Part shown: positions 27,729-35,686 of the stretch, one piece after another
Layout: each line of letters opens with the position of its first letter
How positions within the stretch are numbered: the stretch's first letter is position 1
The notes under the pieces: generated by a model
Databases searched by the model: none
What the model was told of the DNA's origin: nothing
The model's input: the letters and a program-made list of their open reading frames with translations, nothing else
Made by a program: the position numbers and the translations under genes
DNA from: Ruegeria lacuscaerulensis ITI-1157
GTDB lineage: Bacteria; Pseudomonadota; Alphaproteobacteria; Rhodobacterales; Rhodobacteraceae
Length of the DNA: 64,000 bases
Direction: 5' to 3'
Assembly (NCBI GenBank): GCA_000161775.1
Contig: GG704596.1
Span: 2,960,115-3,024,114 of the forward strand

Positions 27729-29318
27729 ATGACACACATGAACCCGGACCATCCGCGCAGGCCACGAAACCGCCGCATGTTGATCGGCACCGCGCTGAGC
27801 GCCGCATTGCTGATTGCCTGCACCCCGGTCGGGCCGGATTTCGTGCGCCCCAACTCGCCGGTCGTGAAACAGTGGATGGAGGCCAACAGCCCCAGCGCCA
27901 GCCAGACCAGTGGGCTGACATCGCGCAGCGCGCCCGTGGTCAAATGGTGGCAGAGCTTCAATGATCCGACCCTGAACAAGCTGGTGGCCGAGGCCTATGC
28001 CCAGAACCTGACCCTTCAGGTCGCAGGCGCGCGCGTGTTGCAGGCCCGCGCGCAATTGGGCATCGCCTTCGGCGAGCTTTATCCGCAATCTCAAGCCGTG
28101 GGTGGCGCGTTGGAGCAGCGCCGGATCAGCGACAACCTCGGTCCTATTGCCGATATCAACCGCATCATTCCGCTGGATACCGAGTTTTCGACGTCGCAGG
28201 TGGGATTTGACGCGCAGTGGGAACTGGACGTCTGGGGCGCGCAGCGACGCGGCGTGCAGGCGGCGCGGTCGAACCTGGCGCTGCAGGTGGCCAACTATGA
28301 CGATGCGCTGGTGACGCTGACGGGCGATGTGGCCGCGCTGTACATGAACATCCGCGCGCTGCAGGAATCGCTGGCCGTCGCGCGCGAGAACATCAAGCTG
28401 CAACAGGAAGCCAATGATCTGACCCAGTTGCGGTTCAAAAATGGTGTGACGACGGAATTGGACGTGCAGGAATCCACCGCCCTGCTGAACAACACCAAGG
28501 CGCTGGTGCCGACGCTGGAAAGCGATTTGCAGCAGGCCAAGAACGCGCTGGCGGTTCTGCTGGGCACGACACCGTCGCGCATGACCGGCCTTCTGGGAAC
28601 GTCAGGGCGAATTCCGGTGGCCCGGTCGAACGTGGCCGTTGGCGTTCCGGCCGAACTGCTGCGCCGCCGCCCCGACGTTCGCGCGGCCGAACTGGCCGCG
28701 GCCACGCAATCGGCGCAGGTGGGCATCGCCATGGCGGACCTGTATCCGCAGTTCATCCTGTCGGGCTCGATCGGCCTGCAGGCGTCGGGCGGGCGCGACC
28801 TGTTCAGCTCGAACAGCACCACGGGTCTGGCCAGCGCCGGCGTGGTCTGGAACGTTCTGAACTATGGGCGGATCAAAAACAACGTGCGCGCGCAGGACGC
28901 CGCCTATCAGGCGCTGATCGCCAACTATCAGAACACCGTCCTGACCGCCTATTCCGAGGTTGAAAGCGCCATGGTCGCCTATGCCCAGGCGCGCAAGCAG
29001 GTGACGTTCTACCAACGCAGCGCCGACGCGGCGCGCAAGGCCGCCGACATCGCCGTCAGCCAGTATCAGGACGGCATCGCCGACTATTCCCGCGTGCTGA
29101 ACACCCAGACCGCGCTTCTGCGCGCGCAGGTCAACCTGATCGAGGCGCGCCAGCAGGTGTCGTCGAACCTGGTCGCGATCTACAAGGGGCTGGGCGGGGG
29201 CTGGCAGATCCGCCAGAACCAGGAATTCCTGCCGGAAACCGTGCTGGCCGAGATGTCCTATCGCACCGATTGGGGGGACCTGCTGCAGCAGGATCCAACA
29301 CGGGCCAGTGTGAACTAG
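27729..29318 (+). CDS. NodT-family outer-membrane efflux lipoprotein (TolC-like)
   Basis: A 529-residue outer-membrane factor. The signal peptide ends in a lipobox 'LLIACTP', so the mature protein is lipid-anchored at that Cys. Two OEP repeats follow, with typical segments 'WWQSFNDPTLNKLVAEAYAQNLTLQ', 'AELLRRRPDVRAAELAAATQSAQVGIAMADLYPQF' and 'ARKAADIAVSQYQDGIADYSRVL'. It would form a trimeric channel-tunnel with the adjacent HlyD protein, and might also serve the RND pair at 18366-22682. Start: ATG at 27729; an upstream extension in another gene's territory was rejected. Confidence 0.9.
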   Translation: MTHMNPDHPRRPRNRRMLIGTALSAALLIACTPVGPDFVRPNSPVVKQWMEANSPSASQTSGLTSRSAPVVKWWQSFNDPTLNKLVAEAYAQNLTLQVAGARVLQARAQLGIAFGELYPQSQAVGGALEQRRISDNLGPIADINRIIPLDTEFSTSQVGFDAQWELDVWGAQRRGVQAARSNLALQVANYDDALVTLTGDVAALYMNIRALQESLAVARENIKLQQEANDLTQLRFKNGVTTELDVQESTALLNNTKALVPTLESDLQQAKNALAVLLGTTPSRMTGLLGTSGRIPVARSNVAVGVPAELLRRRPDVRAAELAAATQSAQVGIAMADLYPQFILSGSIGLQASGGRDLFSSNSTTGLASAGVVWNVLNYGRIKNNVRAQDAAYQALIANYQNTVLTAYSEVESAMVAYAQARKQVTFYQRSADAARKAADIAVSQYQDGIADYSRVLNTQTALLRAQVNLIEARQQVSSNLVAIYKGLGGGWQIRQNQEFLPETVLAEMSYRTDWGDLLQQDPTRASVN

Positions 29319-29321
29319 GCG

Positions 29322-31931
29322 CTATTTCGTCAGGCCCGTCAGGCCGCCCGAGATCAGGATGTTCACCTCGTACAGTATGCGCGGCGCGGCCAGACCACCG
29401 GGGCTGGCCAGATAGTTGGGGCTCCACTCCGGGTCGAACTTTTGCTTGAAGGCGCGCAGACCCTCGAAGTGATAGAATTGCTCACCGTGCTCGTAGACGA
29501 AGCCGCCGATCCGGTTCCAGAGCGAGGCGAGTTGCCGGTTCTCGATCCCGGAAAACGGCGCGGCCCCCAACGAGAACCAATGAAACCCTTGGCCGGCGCC
29601 CCAGTTCATCATCTCGGCGAACAGGGCATCCATGACAAAGCTGGGGCAGTCGGGCGCGTACCGCATCAGATCCAGCGACAATTCCGACTTGTTGCCGCCC
29701 TGAAACAGGTTGGCAAAAGCCACGATCCTGCCAGTCGCGCCGTTTCGCAGAACCGCATGATCGAAATAGGACAAATACTGTTCGTCGAACCCGCCCAAGG
29801 CAAAACCCTTTTCCGCGCCCGCCTTGCCCTCCAGCCAGTTATCCGAGATCTGGCGCAGCTCGGGCAGGACCGGTGCAAGCTGTTCTTTGGGAATGATCTC
29901 GAAGACATATCCTTCACGCTCGGCCCTGTTCCGGGCCTGACGGAACCGCTTGCGGGATTTGCCGTCCAGCGTGAAGTCTTTCAGCGGAACACGGGCGACC
30001 TCACCGATCTTGAGGATCGACAGCCCGAGGTCCAGAAACGTAGGCAGATACTTGGTGGACACGCTGTAAAATGCGCAGAGCTTGCCTTCGGCATCGGCCA
30101 TTTCGCGCAACTGCCAGATCAGTTGCTGCCCAGCGGCCTCATCGCCAACTGGCTCGCCTTTGCTGATCAGTGCGTTGCCGGTGTCTGCATAGGCCAGAAA
30201 GGCGCTTTCATCCGGCGCGATCAGAAACTGCTTGTCGCCGGTCAGGCTGATCTGCGCCTCGGTGTCTTCGCTGGCCAGCGCCAAACGTTCGACCGCCGGG
30301 GGGATCTCTGTTCTCTGACGTGCTGGGATCGTGCGACCGAACAGCGAGTTCACGGCCACCACCCCGACGATCACCGCCACCACCATGCTGGAGCGCAAGA
30401 ACCGCGAGGCATCGCCATTCCATGCAAACTCCCACCACAACGCGGTTTGGTATTCGACATGGGAATAGGCGAACAACCCGATCCAGAAGATCACCGCCAG
30501 CAACGCGATCAGGCTGACCAGCCATGGAATGTTCAGTCGGAAGATGGATGCGCCGCTGACCCGGTAGAACGCCCCGCGGAACAGGGCCAACAAACCGATG
30601 GCTGCAAGCATTCCTATGGCCTCATGCGTATCCAGCCCCTTGGCCAGCGACGCGAAGAACCCGGCCAGCATCAGGATCATGGCAACGATCCATGCCCGGT
30701 AAAGCTTGCGGTACAGTCCCCGCGCCACAAGCAGCAGCAGAACGCCAATGGCGCTTCCGGCCAGATGCGATGCCTCGACAAAGGACAAAGGCAGAAACTC
30801 GCGCAGGACCCCCAGTTTCGTCGAACTGGCAGGCAAGGTGCCGGACACCAGAAGAACCACACCGGCAACTGCCGCAATACCGGCCGCCACCATCGGCACG
30901 ATCGGCCGGATGGCGCGATAGAACCAGGTCGCCGCGCCCCCCAGCCGGCGGCGATGCGCAAGGGCGGTTGCAACGGCAATCGACAGGCTGGCAATCGCAA
31001 AGGGCAAAAACGTATAGACAACCCGGTAAAGCAGCAAGGCGGCGATCACGTCGGACCGGCCCGAAGCCCCGAGCCCGGCGATCAACGTGGCCTCGAACAC
31101 GCCAAGCCCTCCGGGGGCATGGCTGAGAATCCCGACGGCGATGGCGCAGATGAAGATCGTGAAGAACAACGGATAGCCGACCCCCAGGTCATCCGGCATC
31201 AGGACGTACAGAACCATCGAGGCGCCCAGCAGGTCTCCGACCGCCGCAAGTGTCAGAAGCCCGGCCAGTCTGCCGCCCGGCAGGTTGAAGCCGAAACCCG
31301 CGACCGAAAGCCGCCGAGCGCCGCGGGACAGCCACAGGAACAGTGCCGCAAAGCCCGCCAGCAACCCCAGGCCAATCGCGGTTTCGACCGGCGCGCTGAT
31401 GGGCAGCACCTTTGAAATCCCGTCCGGGTGAAATGTCAGCAGCCCCCCCAGGATCAGCACCAGCCCCATCCAGAACGCCACCCACGAGGTCGCGATCACC
31501 CCTGCGACCCGCCCCAGGTCCAGGCCCAGCGAGGCATAGATCCGATAGCGGATCGCCGTGCCGGTGATGTAGGAAAAGCCGAGGCAGTTCGACACGGCAT
31601 AGCCGCAGGCCCCGGCCAGGCCGGCAACGCGCAGCGGAACCTTGCCTTGGGCGACGCTCTGAACGGCAAAGACGTCATACAGCGACAAGGACACGAAGCT
31701 GAACGCCGTCCAGAACATGGCCAGCGCAACAACCCGCCATGGCGTCTGCGCCATGTCCGCCCTGACATCAGACCAACGGACATGCCCGGCCAGATCATGC
31801 AGAACGGTCAGCGCGATCAGGGTCACCAATACGGGCACCGCCACCCGCAGCACGGGTTTTTCAAGCATGGCGGTCACCCGCGCAACCCACGGTTCGGGAT
31901 TGGGTGGCTCGCCTGTTTCTCCCGTACTCAT
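29322..31931 (-). CDS. mprF: MprF-like bifunctional phosphatidylglycerol lysyltransferase/flippase
   Basis: An 869-residue two-part membrane protein. The N-terminal ~540 residues hold about 14 helices of the flippase domain (UPF0104, with 'SHAPGGLGVFEATLI'). The C-terminal ~300 residues are the cytoplasmic DUF2156 aminoacyl-lipid synthase domain ('NRAEREGYVFEIIPKEQL', 'DLMRYAPDCPSFVMDALFAEMM', 'GFHWFSLGAAPFSGIENR'). MprF adds lysine (or alanine) from tRNA to phosphatidylglycerol and flips the product, lowering surface negative charge; the alphaproteobacterial form is LpiA. Start ATG at 31931 follows GGGGAGG; a GTG 15 bases upstream is possible. It ends three bases from the convergent NodT-type gene. 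Lipid substrate not determinable. Confidence 0.88.
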   Translation of the reverse strand: MSTGETGEPPNPEPWVARVTAMLEKPVLRVAVPVLVTLIALTVLHDLAGHVRWSDVRADMAQTPWRVVALAMFWTAFSFVSLSLYDVFAVQSVAQGKVPLRVAGLAGACGYAVSNCLGFSYITGTAIRYRIYASLGLDLGRVAGVIATSWVAFWMGLVLILGGLLTFHPDGISKVLPISAPVETAIGLGLLAGFAALFLWLSRGARRLSVAGFGFNLPGGRLAGLLTLAAVGDLLGASMVLYVLMPDDLGVGYPLFFTIFICAIAVGILSHAPGGLGVFEATLIAGLGASGRSDVIAALLLYRVVYTFLPFAIASLSIAVATALAHRRRLGGAATWFYRAIRPIVPMVAAGIAAVAGVVLLVSGTLPASSTKLGVLREFLPLSFVEASHLAGSAIGVLLLLVARGLYRKLYRAWIVAMILMLAGFFASLAKGLDTHEAIGMLAAIGLLALFRGAFYRVSGASIFRLNIPWLVSLIALLAVIFWIGLFAYSHVEYQTALWWEFAWNGDASRFLRSSMVVAVIVGVVAVNSLFGRTIPARQRTEIPPAVERLALASEDTEAQISLTGDKQFLIAPDESAFLAYADTGNALISKGEPVGDEAAGQQLIWQLREMADAEGKLCAFYSVSTKYLPTFLDLGLSILKIGEVARVPLKDFTLDGKSRKRFRQARNRAEREGYVFEIIPKEQLAPVLPELRQISDNWLEGKAGAEKGFALGGFDEQYLSYFDHAVLRNGATGRIVAFANLFQGGNKSELSLDLMRYAPDCPSFVMDALFAEMMNWGAGQGFHWFSLGAAPFSGIENRQLASLWNRIGGFVYEHGEQFYHFEGLRAFKQKFDPEWSPNYLASPGGLAAPRILYEVNILISGGLTGLTK

Positions 31932-32026
31932 CCTGCGCCTCCCCACCGTTCCGGTCGCCGCCCCCTCAGCGGTGGCAGCCGCTCGCGAAGCTTGGCACAG
32001 GTTTGGCCCGGCTCAAAGCGCTCGGG

Positions 32027-32455
32027 TCAATACCGCCCCTTGCGGGTGGACAGCAGAAGGTTGGTCTCGGAGCGGGTCACGCCTTCGATGCGGCGGATCT
32101 GGAACAGAACCTCGTCCAGTTCGGCCAGCGTCTCGGTGCCGATTTCGGCAATCAGATCCCAGCTGCCATTGGTGGAATGAACCGCCCGCACCTGCCGCAT
32201 CGCCGCGATCCGGGCCATGATGCGCTCGGTCCCGCGGCCTTCGATTTCCAGCATCATCAACCCGCGCACCGGGCTTTGCGCCACGTCCCGACGGGTCAGG
32301 ACGGTAAAACCCACGATCTCGCCCGATTGCTTGAGCCGCTGCAGCCGGCTGCGCACGGTCGTCCGGGTGACGCCCAGCAGTTCGGCCAGTTCCGACAAAG
32401 ACGCCCGCGCGTCTCGATGAAGGGCGCTCAGCAGCCGACTGTCCAGATCGTCCAT
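32027..32455 (-). CDS. Lrp/AsnC family transcriptional regulator
   Basis: A 142-residue regulator: an N-terminal helix-turn-helix ('SLSELAELLGVTRTTVRSRLQRLKQSGEI', residues 20-48) and a C-terminal RAM ligand-binding domain ('GRGTERIMARIAAMRQVRAVHSTNGSWDLIAEIGTETLAELD'). It is divergent from the arginase operon with an 86-base gap that contains a perfect palindrome, so it probably controls arginine/ornithine catabolism in response to an amino acid. This matches the ArgR/AsnC-type regulators next to arginase genes in alphaproteobacteria. Confidence 0.88.
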   Translation of the reverse strand: MDDLDSRLLSALHRDARASLSELAELLGVTRTTVRSRLQRLKQSGEIVGFTVLTRRDVAQSPVRGLMMLEIEGRGTERIMARIAAMRQVRAVHSTNGSWDLIAEIGTETLAELDEVLFQIRRIEGVTRSETNLLLSTRKGRY

Positions 32456-32491
32456 TTCGCCTTACCAGTTTGAAAATACCTGTTCCTTTTT

Positions 32492-32504
32492 GAGCAATTT
32501 GCTC
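32492..32504. promoter_or_regulatory. Palindrome between the AsnC-type regulator and arginase
   Basis: GAGCAA-T-TTGCTC, a perfect 6+1+6 dyad centred at 32498 in the divergent intergenic region, 38 bases upstream of the arginase ATG. Lrp/AsnC proteins bind such short AT-centred dyads, so this is the best candidate operator. Confidence 0.5.
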
Positions 32505-32541
32505 TCTTCCCGCAACCCATGCTGCGCGGATAAATGGGCAC

Positions 32542-33462
32542 ATGGATAGAAAACACCTCATTCTGGTCGGTGCGCCGATGGATGCCGGCAAGCGACGACA
32601 AGGCTGCCGCATGGGGCCCGACGCCTATCGCGTTGCCGGGCTGGCCAAGGCCCTTGCGGATCTTGGGCACAGCGTCACCGACATGGGCAATGTTCAGCCC
32701 GACCCGGTTGATCTGCCCGAACATGACCACCTGTTTGCCCTGCCCGAATGCATCGGCTGGACCCGCGCATTGGCCCGCACGGCAAGGGACGCAGCAGTGA
32801 CGGGCGTGCCGATCTTCATGGGCGGGGACCACGCCTTGTCGATGGGCACGGTCTCGGGCATGGCCGCCCATGCGCAGCAGATCGGGTGCCCGTTGTTCGT
32901 GCTTTGGCTGGACGCGCACAGCGATTTCCACACACCCAACAGCACCGGCAGCGGCAACCTGCATGGCACGCCGGTCGCCTATTTCACCGGCCAGCCCGGG
33001 TTCGACGCCTTCCCCGCGCTGGCGGCCCCCGTTCCGACCGACCGCGTCGGCATGATCGGCCTGCGCTCGGTCGATCCGGCCGAGCGCGCCGCGCTTGAAA
33101 AAGACCGCGCCATGCTGGCCGACATGCGCAGCATCGACGAACACGGTATCAAAGCTCCGCTGATGGCCTTTCTGGACCGCGTCCGCGCCGCGAACGGCAT
33201 TCTGCATGTCTCGCTGGACGTGGATTTCCTGGACCCCGCCATCGCGCCGGCCGTGGGCACCACGGTTCCCGGCGGCGCCACCGAACGCGAGGCGCATCTG
33301 GTCATGGAACTGCTGCACGAAAGCGGGCTGGTCTGCTCGCTGGACCTGGTCGAACTGAACCCCTTTCTCGATGAACGCGGCCGCACCGCGAAACTGATGG
33401 TCGACCTGGCCGCCTCGCTGCTGGGGCGCCGCATCTTCGACCGTATTACCCGGAGCTTCTGA
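32542..33462 (+). CDS. rocF: Arginase
   Basis: A 306-residue manganese ureohydrolase converting arginine to ornithine and urea. Metal-binding motifs are complete: GGDH (His97), DAHSD (Asp124, His126, Asp128) and 'SLDVDFLDP' for the last two Asp ligands, with the conserved 'SLDLVELNP' near the end. Length fits arginase rather than agmatinase or formimidoylglutamase. Its stop overlaps the next start by one base, and ornithine cyclodeaminase follows, so ornithine can proceed to proline. Confidence 0.95.
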   Translation: MDRKHLILVGAPMDAGKRRQGCRMGPDAYRVAGLAKALADLGHSVTDMGNVQPDPVDLPEHDHLFALPECIGWTRALARTARDAAVTGVPIFMGGDHALSMGTVSGMAAHAQQIGCPLFVLWLDAHSDFHTPNSTGSGNLHGTPVAYFTGQPGFDAFPALAAPVPTDRVGMIGLRSVDPAERAALEKDRAMLADMRSIDEHGIKAPLMAFLDRVRAANGILHVSLDVDFLDPAIAPAVGTTVPGGATEREAHLVMELLHESGLVCSLDLVELNPFLDERGRTAKLMVDLAASLLGRRIFDRITRSF

Positions 33463-34382
33463 TGCATTCCCTTCAGGCCCCTTCCGCCGTGGTCATGATC
33501 CGGCCACATGCCTTTGCCTCGAACCCCGAAACCCGCGACGACAACGCGTTCCAGACCTTGGCCAACCGCTCGGCCGAGGCGACCTCGGCCGCCGCCCGCG
33601 ACGAACATGACCGCGCGGTCGCCCAGCTGCGCGACGTTGGTGTGACCGTGCATGTGTTCGACGATTTCGGCGACAACGACACGCCCGACAGCGTTTTTCC
33701 GAACAACTGGTTCTCGACCCATCCGGGCGGGCACGTTGCGATCTATCCGATGTTCGTTCCCTCGCGCAGGCGCGAACGGCGGATGGATGTGATCGAGATG
33801 CTGAAACGCGACTATCGCGTGCAGGACGTGATCGACTATTCCGGGCTCGAGCAGGACAACCTCGCGCTGGAGGGTACCGGCGCGATGGTGCTCGATCACG
33901 TCGGGCGCATTGCCTATACCGTCAAATCCAACCGTGCCGACCCGGTGCTGCTGGAACGGTTCTGCACCCATTTCAACTATGAGCCCATCGCCTTCGAGGC
34001 CCGTGACGCGCAAGGCCGCGATGTCTATCACACCAATGTTCTGATGGGGATCGGCACGCACTACGCCCTGATCTGTCTGGACATGATCACCGACCCCGAG
34101 CGGCGCGCGACCGTTCGGGCGCGGCTCGAGGAATCCGGCCGCAGGGTGATCGACCTGACCCACGACCAGATCGCCGAATTTGCCGGAAACGCCATCGAAC
34201 TGACAGGCCGTGACGGGCTGGTCCTGGCGCTGTCCAGCCGGGCATTGGCCGCGCTGCGCCCGGATCAGATCGAGATCATCCAGGACAGCGCGACGCCCCT
34301 GCCGTTGTCCGTTCCCACCATCGAAACCGCCGGCGGGTCGGTGCGCTGCATGATCGCAGGCATCCACCTGTCACGCCGCTAG
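33462..34382 (+). CDS. ctlX: Amidinotransferase-fold hydrolase (CtlX type)
   Basis: A 306-residue guanidine-modifying-superfamily enzyme. Recognisable features are 'VMIRPHAFASNPETRDDNAFQ' at the N-terminus, 'DSVFPNNWFSTHPGG', 'LEGTGAMVLDH', 'YHTNVLMGIGTHYALICLD' and the catalytic Cys in 'GGSVRCMIAGIHL' near the end. This is the CtlX family, reported to convert citrulline to ornithine. Placement between arginase and ornithine cyclodeaminase agrees: both upstream genes feed ornithine to the third. An arginine deiminase-like role cannot be excluded from sequence alone. Confidence 0.85.
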   Translation: MHSLQAPSAVVMIRPHAFASNPETRDDNAFQTLANRSAEATSAAARDEHDRAVAQLRDVGVTVHVFDDFGDNDTPDSVFPNNWFSTHPGGHVAIYPMFVPSRRRERRMDVIEMLKRDYRVQDVIDYSGLEQDNLALEGTGAMVLDHVGRIAYTVKSNRADPVLLERFCTHFNYEPIAFEARDAQGRDVYHTNVLMGIGTHYALICLDMITDPERRATVRARLEESGRRVIDLTHDQIAEFAGNAIELTGRDGLVLALSSRALAALRPDQIEIIQDSATPLPLSVPTIETAGGSVRCMIAGIHLSRR

Positions 34383-34392
34383 GAGAGACCCC

Positions 34393-35433
34393 ATGCAACC
34401 TTCCGACAAGGCGCTTGTTCCCTTCGTATCCGTCGACAACATGATGCGGCTGATCCACCACATCGGTGTCGAACGAATGATCACCGAGATCGCCGCCCAG
34501 GTCGAGGACGATTTCAAACGCTGGGAGAGCTTTGACAAGACCCCGCGCATCCCGGCCCATTCGCCACACGGTGTGATCGAACTAATGCCGACCTCGGACG
34601 GCGAGGCCTATGGGTTCAAATATGTGAACGGCCACCCCAAGAACACGTCCGAAGGCCTGCAGACCGTCACCGCATTCGGCCTGCTTGCGGACGTGTACAC
34701 CGGGTATCCGACCCTGTTGACCGAGATGACGATGTTGACGGCGCTGCGCACCGCGGCTACCTCGGCGCTTGTCGGCAAGTACCTGGCCCCCAAAAACGCC
34801 TCGACGATGGCGATGATCGGCAATGGCGCACAGTCCGAGTTCCAGTGCCTGGCCTTCAAGGCCATGTGTGGAATTGATACCGTTCGTCTTTACGACATCG
34901 ATCCCGCCGCCACCGCGAAATGCGCGGCCAATCTGCAAGGGACCGGGTTGAAGGTGGTTTCGTGCCGCTCGGCCGAAGAGGCGATCGAGGGCGCGCAGAT
35001 CATCACCACCTGCACGGCCGACAAGAAATACGCCACCATCCTGACCGATAACATGGTCGGCCCGGGCGTGCACATCAACGCGATCGGCGGCGACTGCCCC
35101 GGAAAGACCGAATTGCATCGCGACATTCTTCTGCGGTCAGACATTTTCGTGGAATACCCCGAGCAGACCCGGATCGAAGGTGAAATCCAGGCCCTGGACC
35201 CTGACCACCCGGTCACCGAGATGTGGCAGGTCATCACCGGTCAGGCCGAAGGTCGCCGTGACGACCGTCAGATCACTCTGTTCGACAGCGTCGGTTTCGC
35301 GATCGAGGACTTCTCGGCCCTGCGCTATGTCAAGCGCGCGATCGAGGGAACCGAGTTCTTCGAGCCCCTGGACATGCTGGCCGACCCGGACGATCCGCGC
35401 GATCTCTACGGCATGCTGATGCGGGCCAAGTGA
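34393..35433 (+). CDS. Ornithine cyclodeaminase
   Basis: A 346-residue NAD-dependent enzyme of the OCD/mu-crystallin family that turns ornithine into proline and ammonia. Substrate-binding 'GFKYVNGHPKN' and 'MTMLTALRTAATSALVGKYLA' and the dinucleotide motif 'AMIGNGAQSEFQ' are present, as is 'INAIGGDCPGKTEL', which carries the catalytic Asp of the ornithine-specific branch. Last gene of the arginase operon, starting 10 bases after ctlX with an AGGAGAG ribosome binding site. The operon as a whole turns arginine and citrulline into proline. Confidence 0.92.
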   Translation: MQPSDKALVPFVSVDNMMRLIHHIGVERMITEIAAQVEDDFKRWESFDKTPRIPAHSPHGVIELMPTSDGEAYGFKYVNGHPKNTSEGLQTVTAFGLLADVYTGYPTLLTEMTMLTALRTAATSALVGKYLAPKNASTMAMIGNGAQSEFQCLAFKAMCGIDTVRLYDIDPAATAKCAANLQGTGLKVVSCRSAEEAIEGAQIITTCTADKKYATILTDNMVGPGVHINAIGGDCPGKTELHRDILLRSDIFVEYPEQTRIEGEIQALDPDHPVTEMWQVITGQAEGRRDDRQITLFDSVGFAIEDFSALRYVKRAIEGTEFFEPLDMLADPDDPRDLYGMLMRAK

Positions 35434-35467
35434 AGCCCTTTGGCGCAGTCTCGCCGGCGGGCTGGGC

Positions 35468-35656
35468 GGGGGCTCTGCCCCCATCGCCTTCGGCGATCCC
35501 CCCGGGATATTTCTGGCCAGATGAAAAGTCTCGCATTCGGACGGGATGCCAACGTTCCATGCTGTTCCTTCCACGCCAGAGGGAGGCAATATGCGAACGA
35601 CACACCGCAAATTTCATCTGGCCCAAAATATCCCGGAGCGCGAGGCAGAGCCTCGC
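35468..35656. repeat. Roseobacter-type composite intergenic inverted repeat
   Basis: A structured element fills the gap between two convergent operons. Left half: hairpins GGGGGC-TCT-GCCCCC (35468-35482) and ATCGCC-TTC-GGCGAT (35483-35497), then a 25-base unit at 35502-35526 containing GGCCAGATGAAA. The same 25-base unit returns inverted at 35612-35636 with two mismatches, followed by hairpin GCGAGGC-AGA-GCCTCGC (35640-35656). Elements of this pattern are, from memory, widespread at gene ends in Rhodobacteraceae. It probably also acts as a bidirectional terminator. Confidence 0.7.
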
Positions 35657-35686
35657 ACATACAGTCGCCGCTGAGTCAGCAGCCCC

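Noticed and set aside
29442..31415. A 657-codon plus-strand open frame opposite mprF
   Set aside because: Gln/Arg/Gly-rich low-complexity antisense translation; the MprF frame on the other strand is complete.
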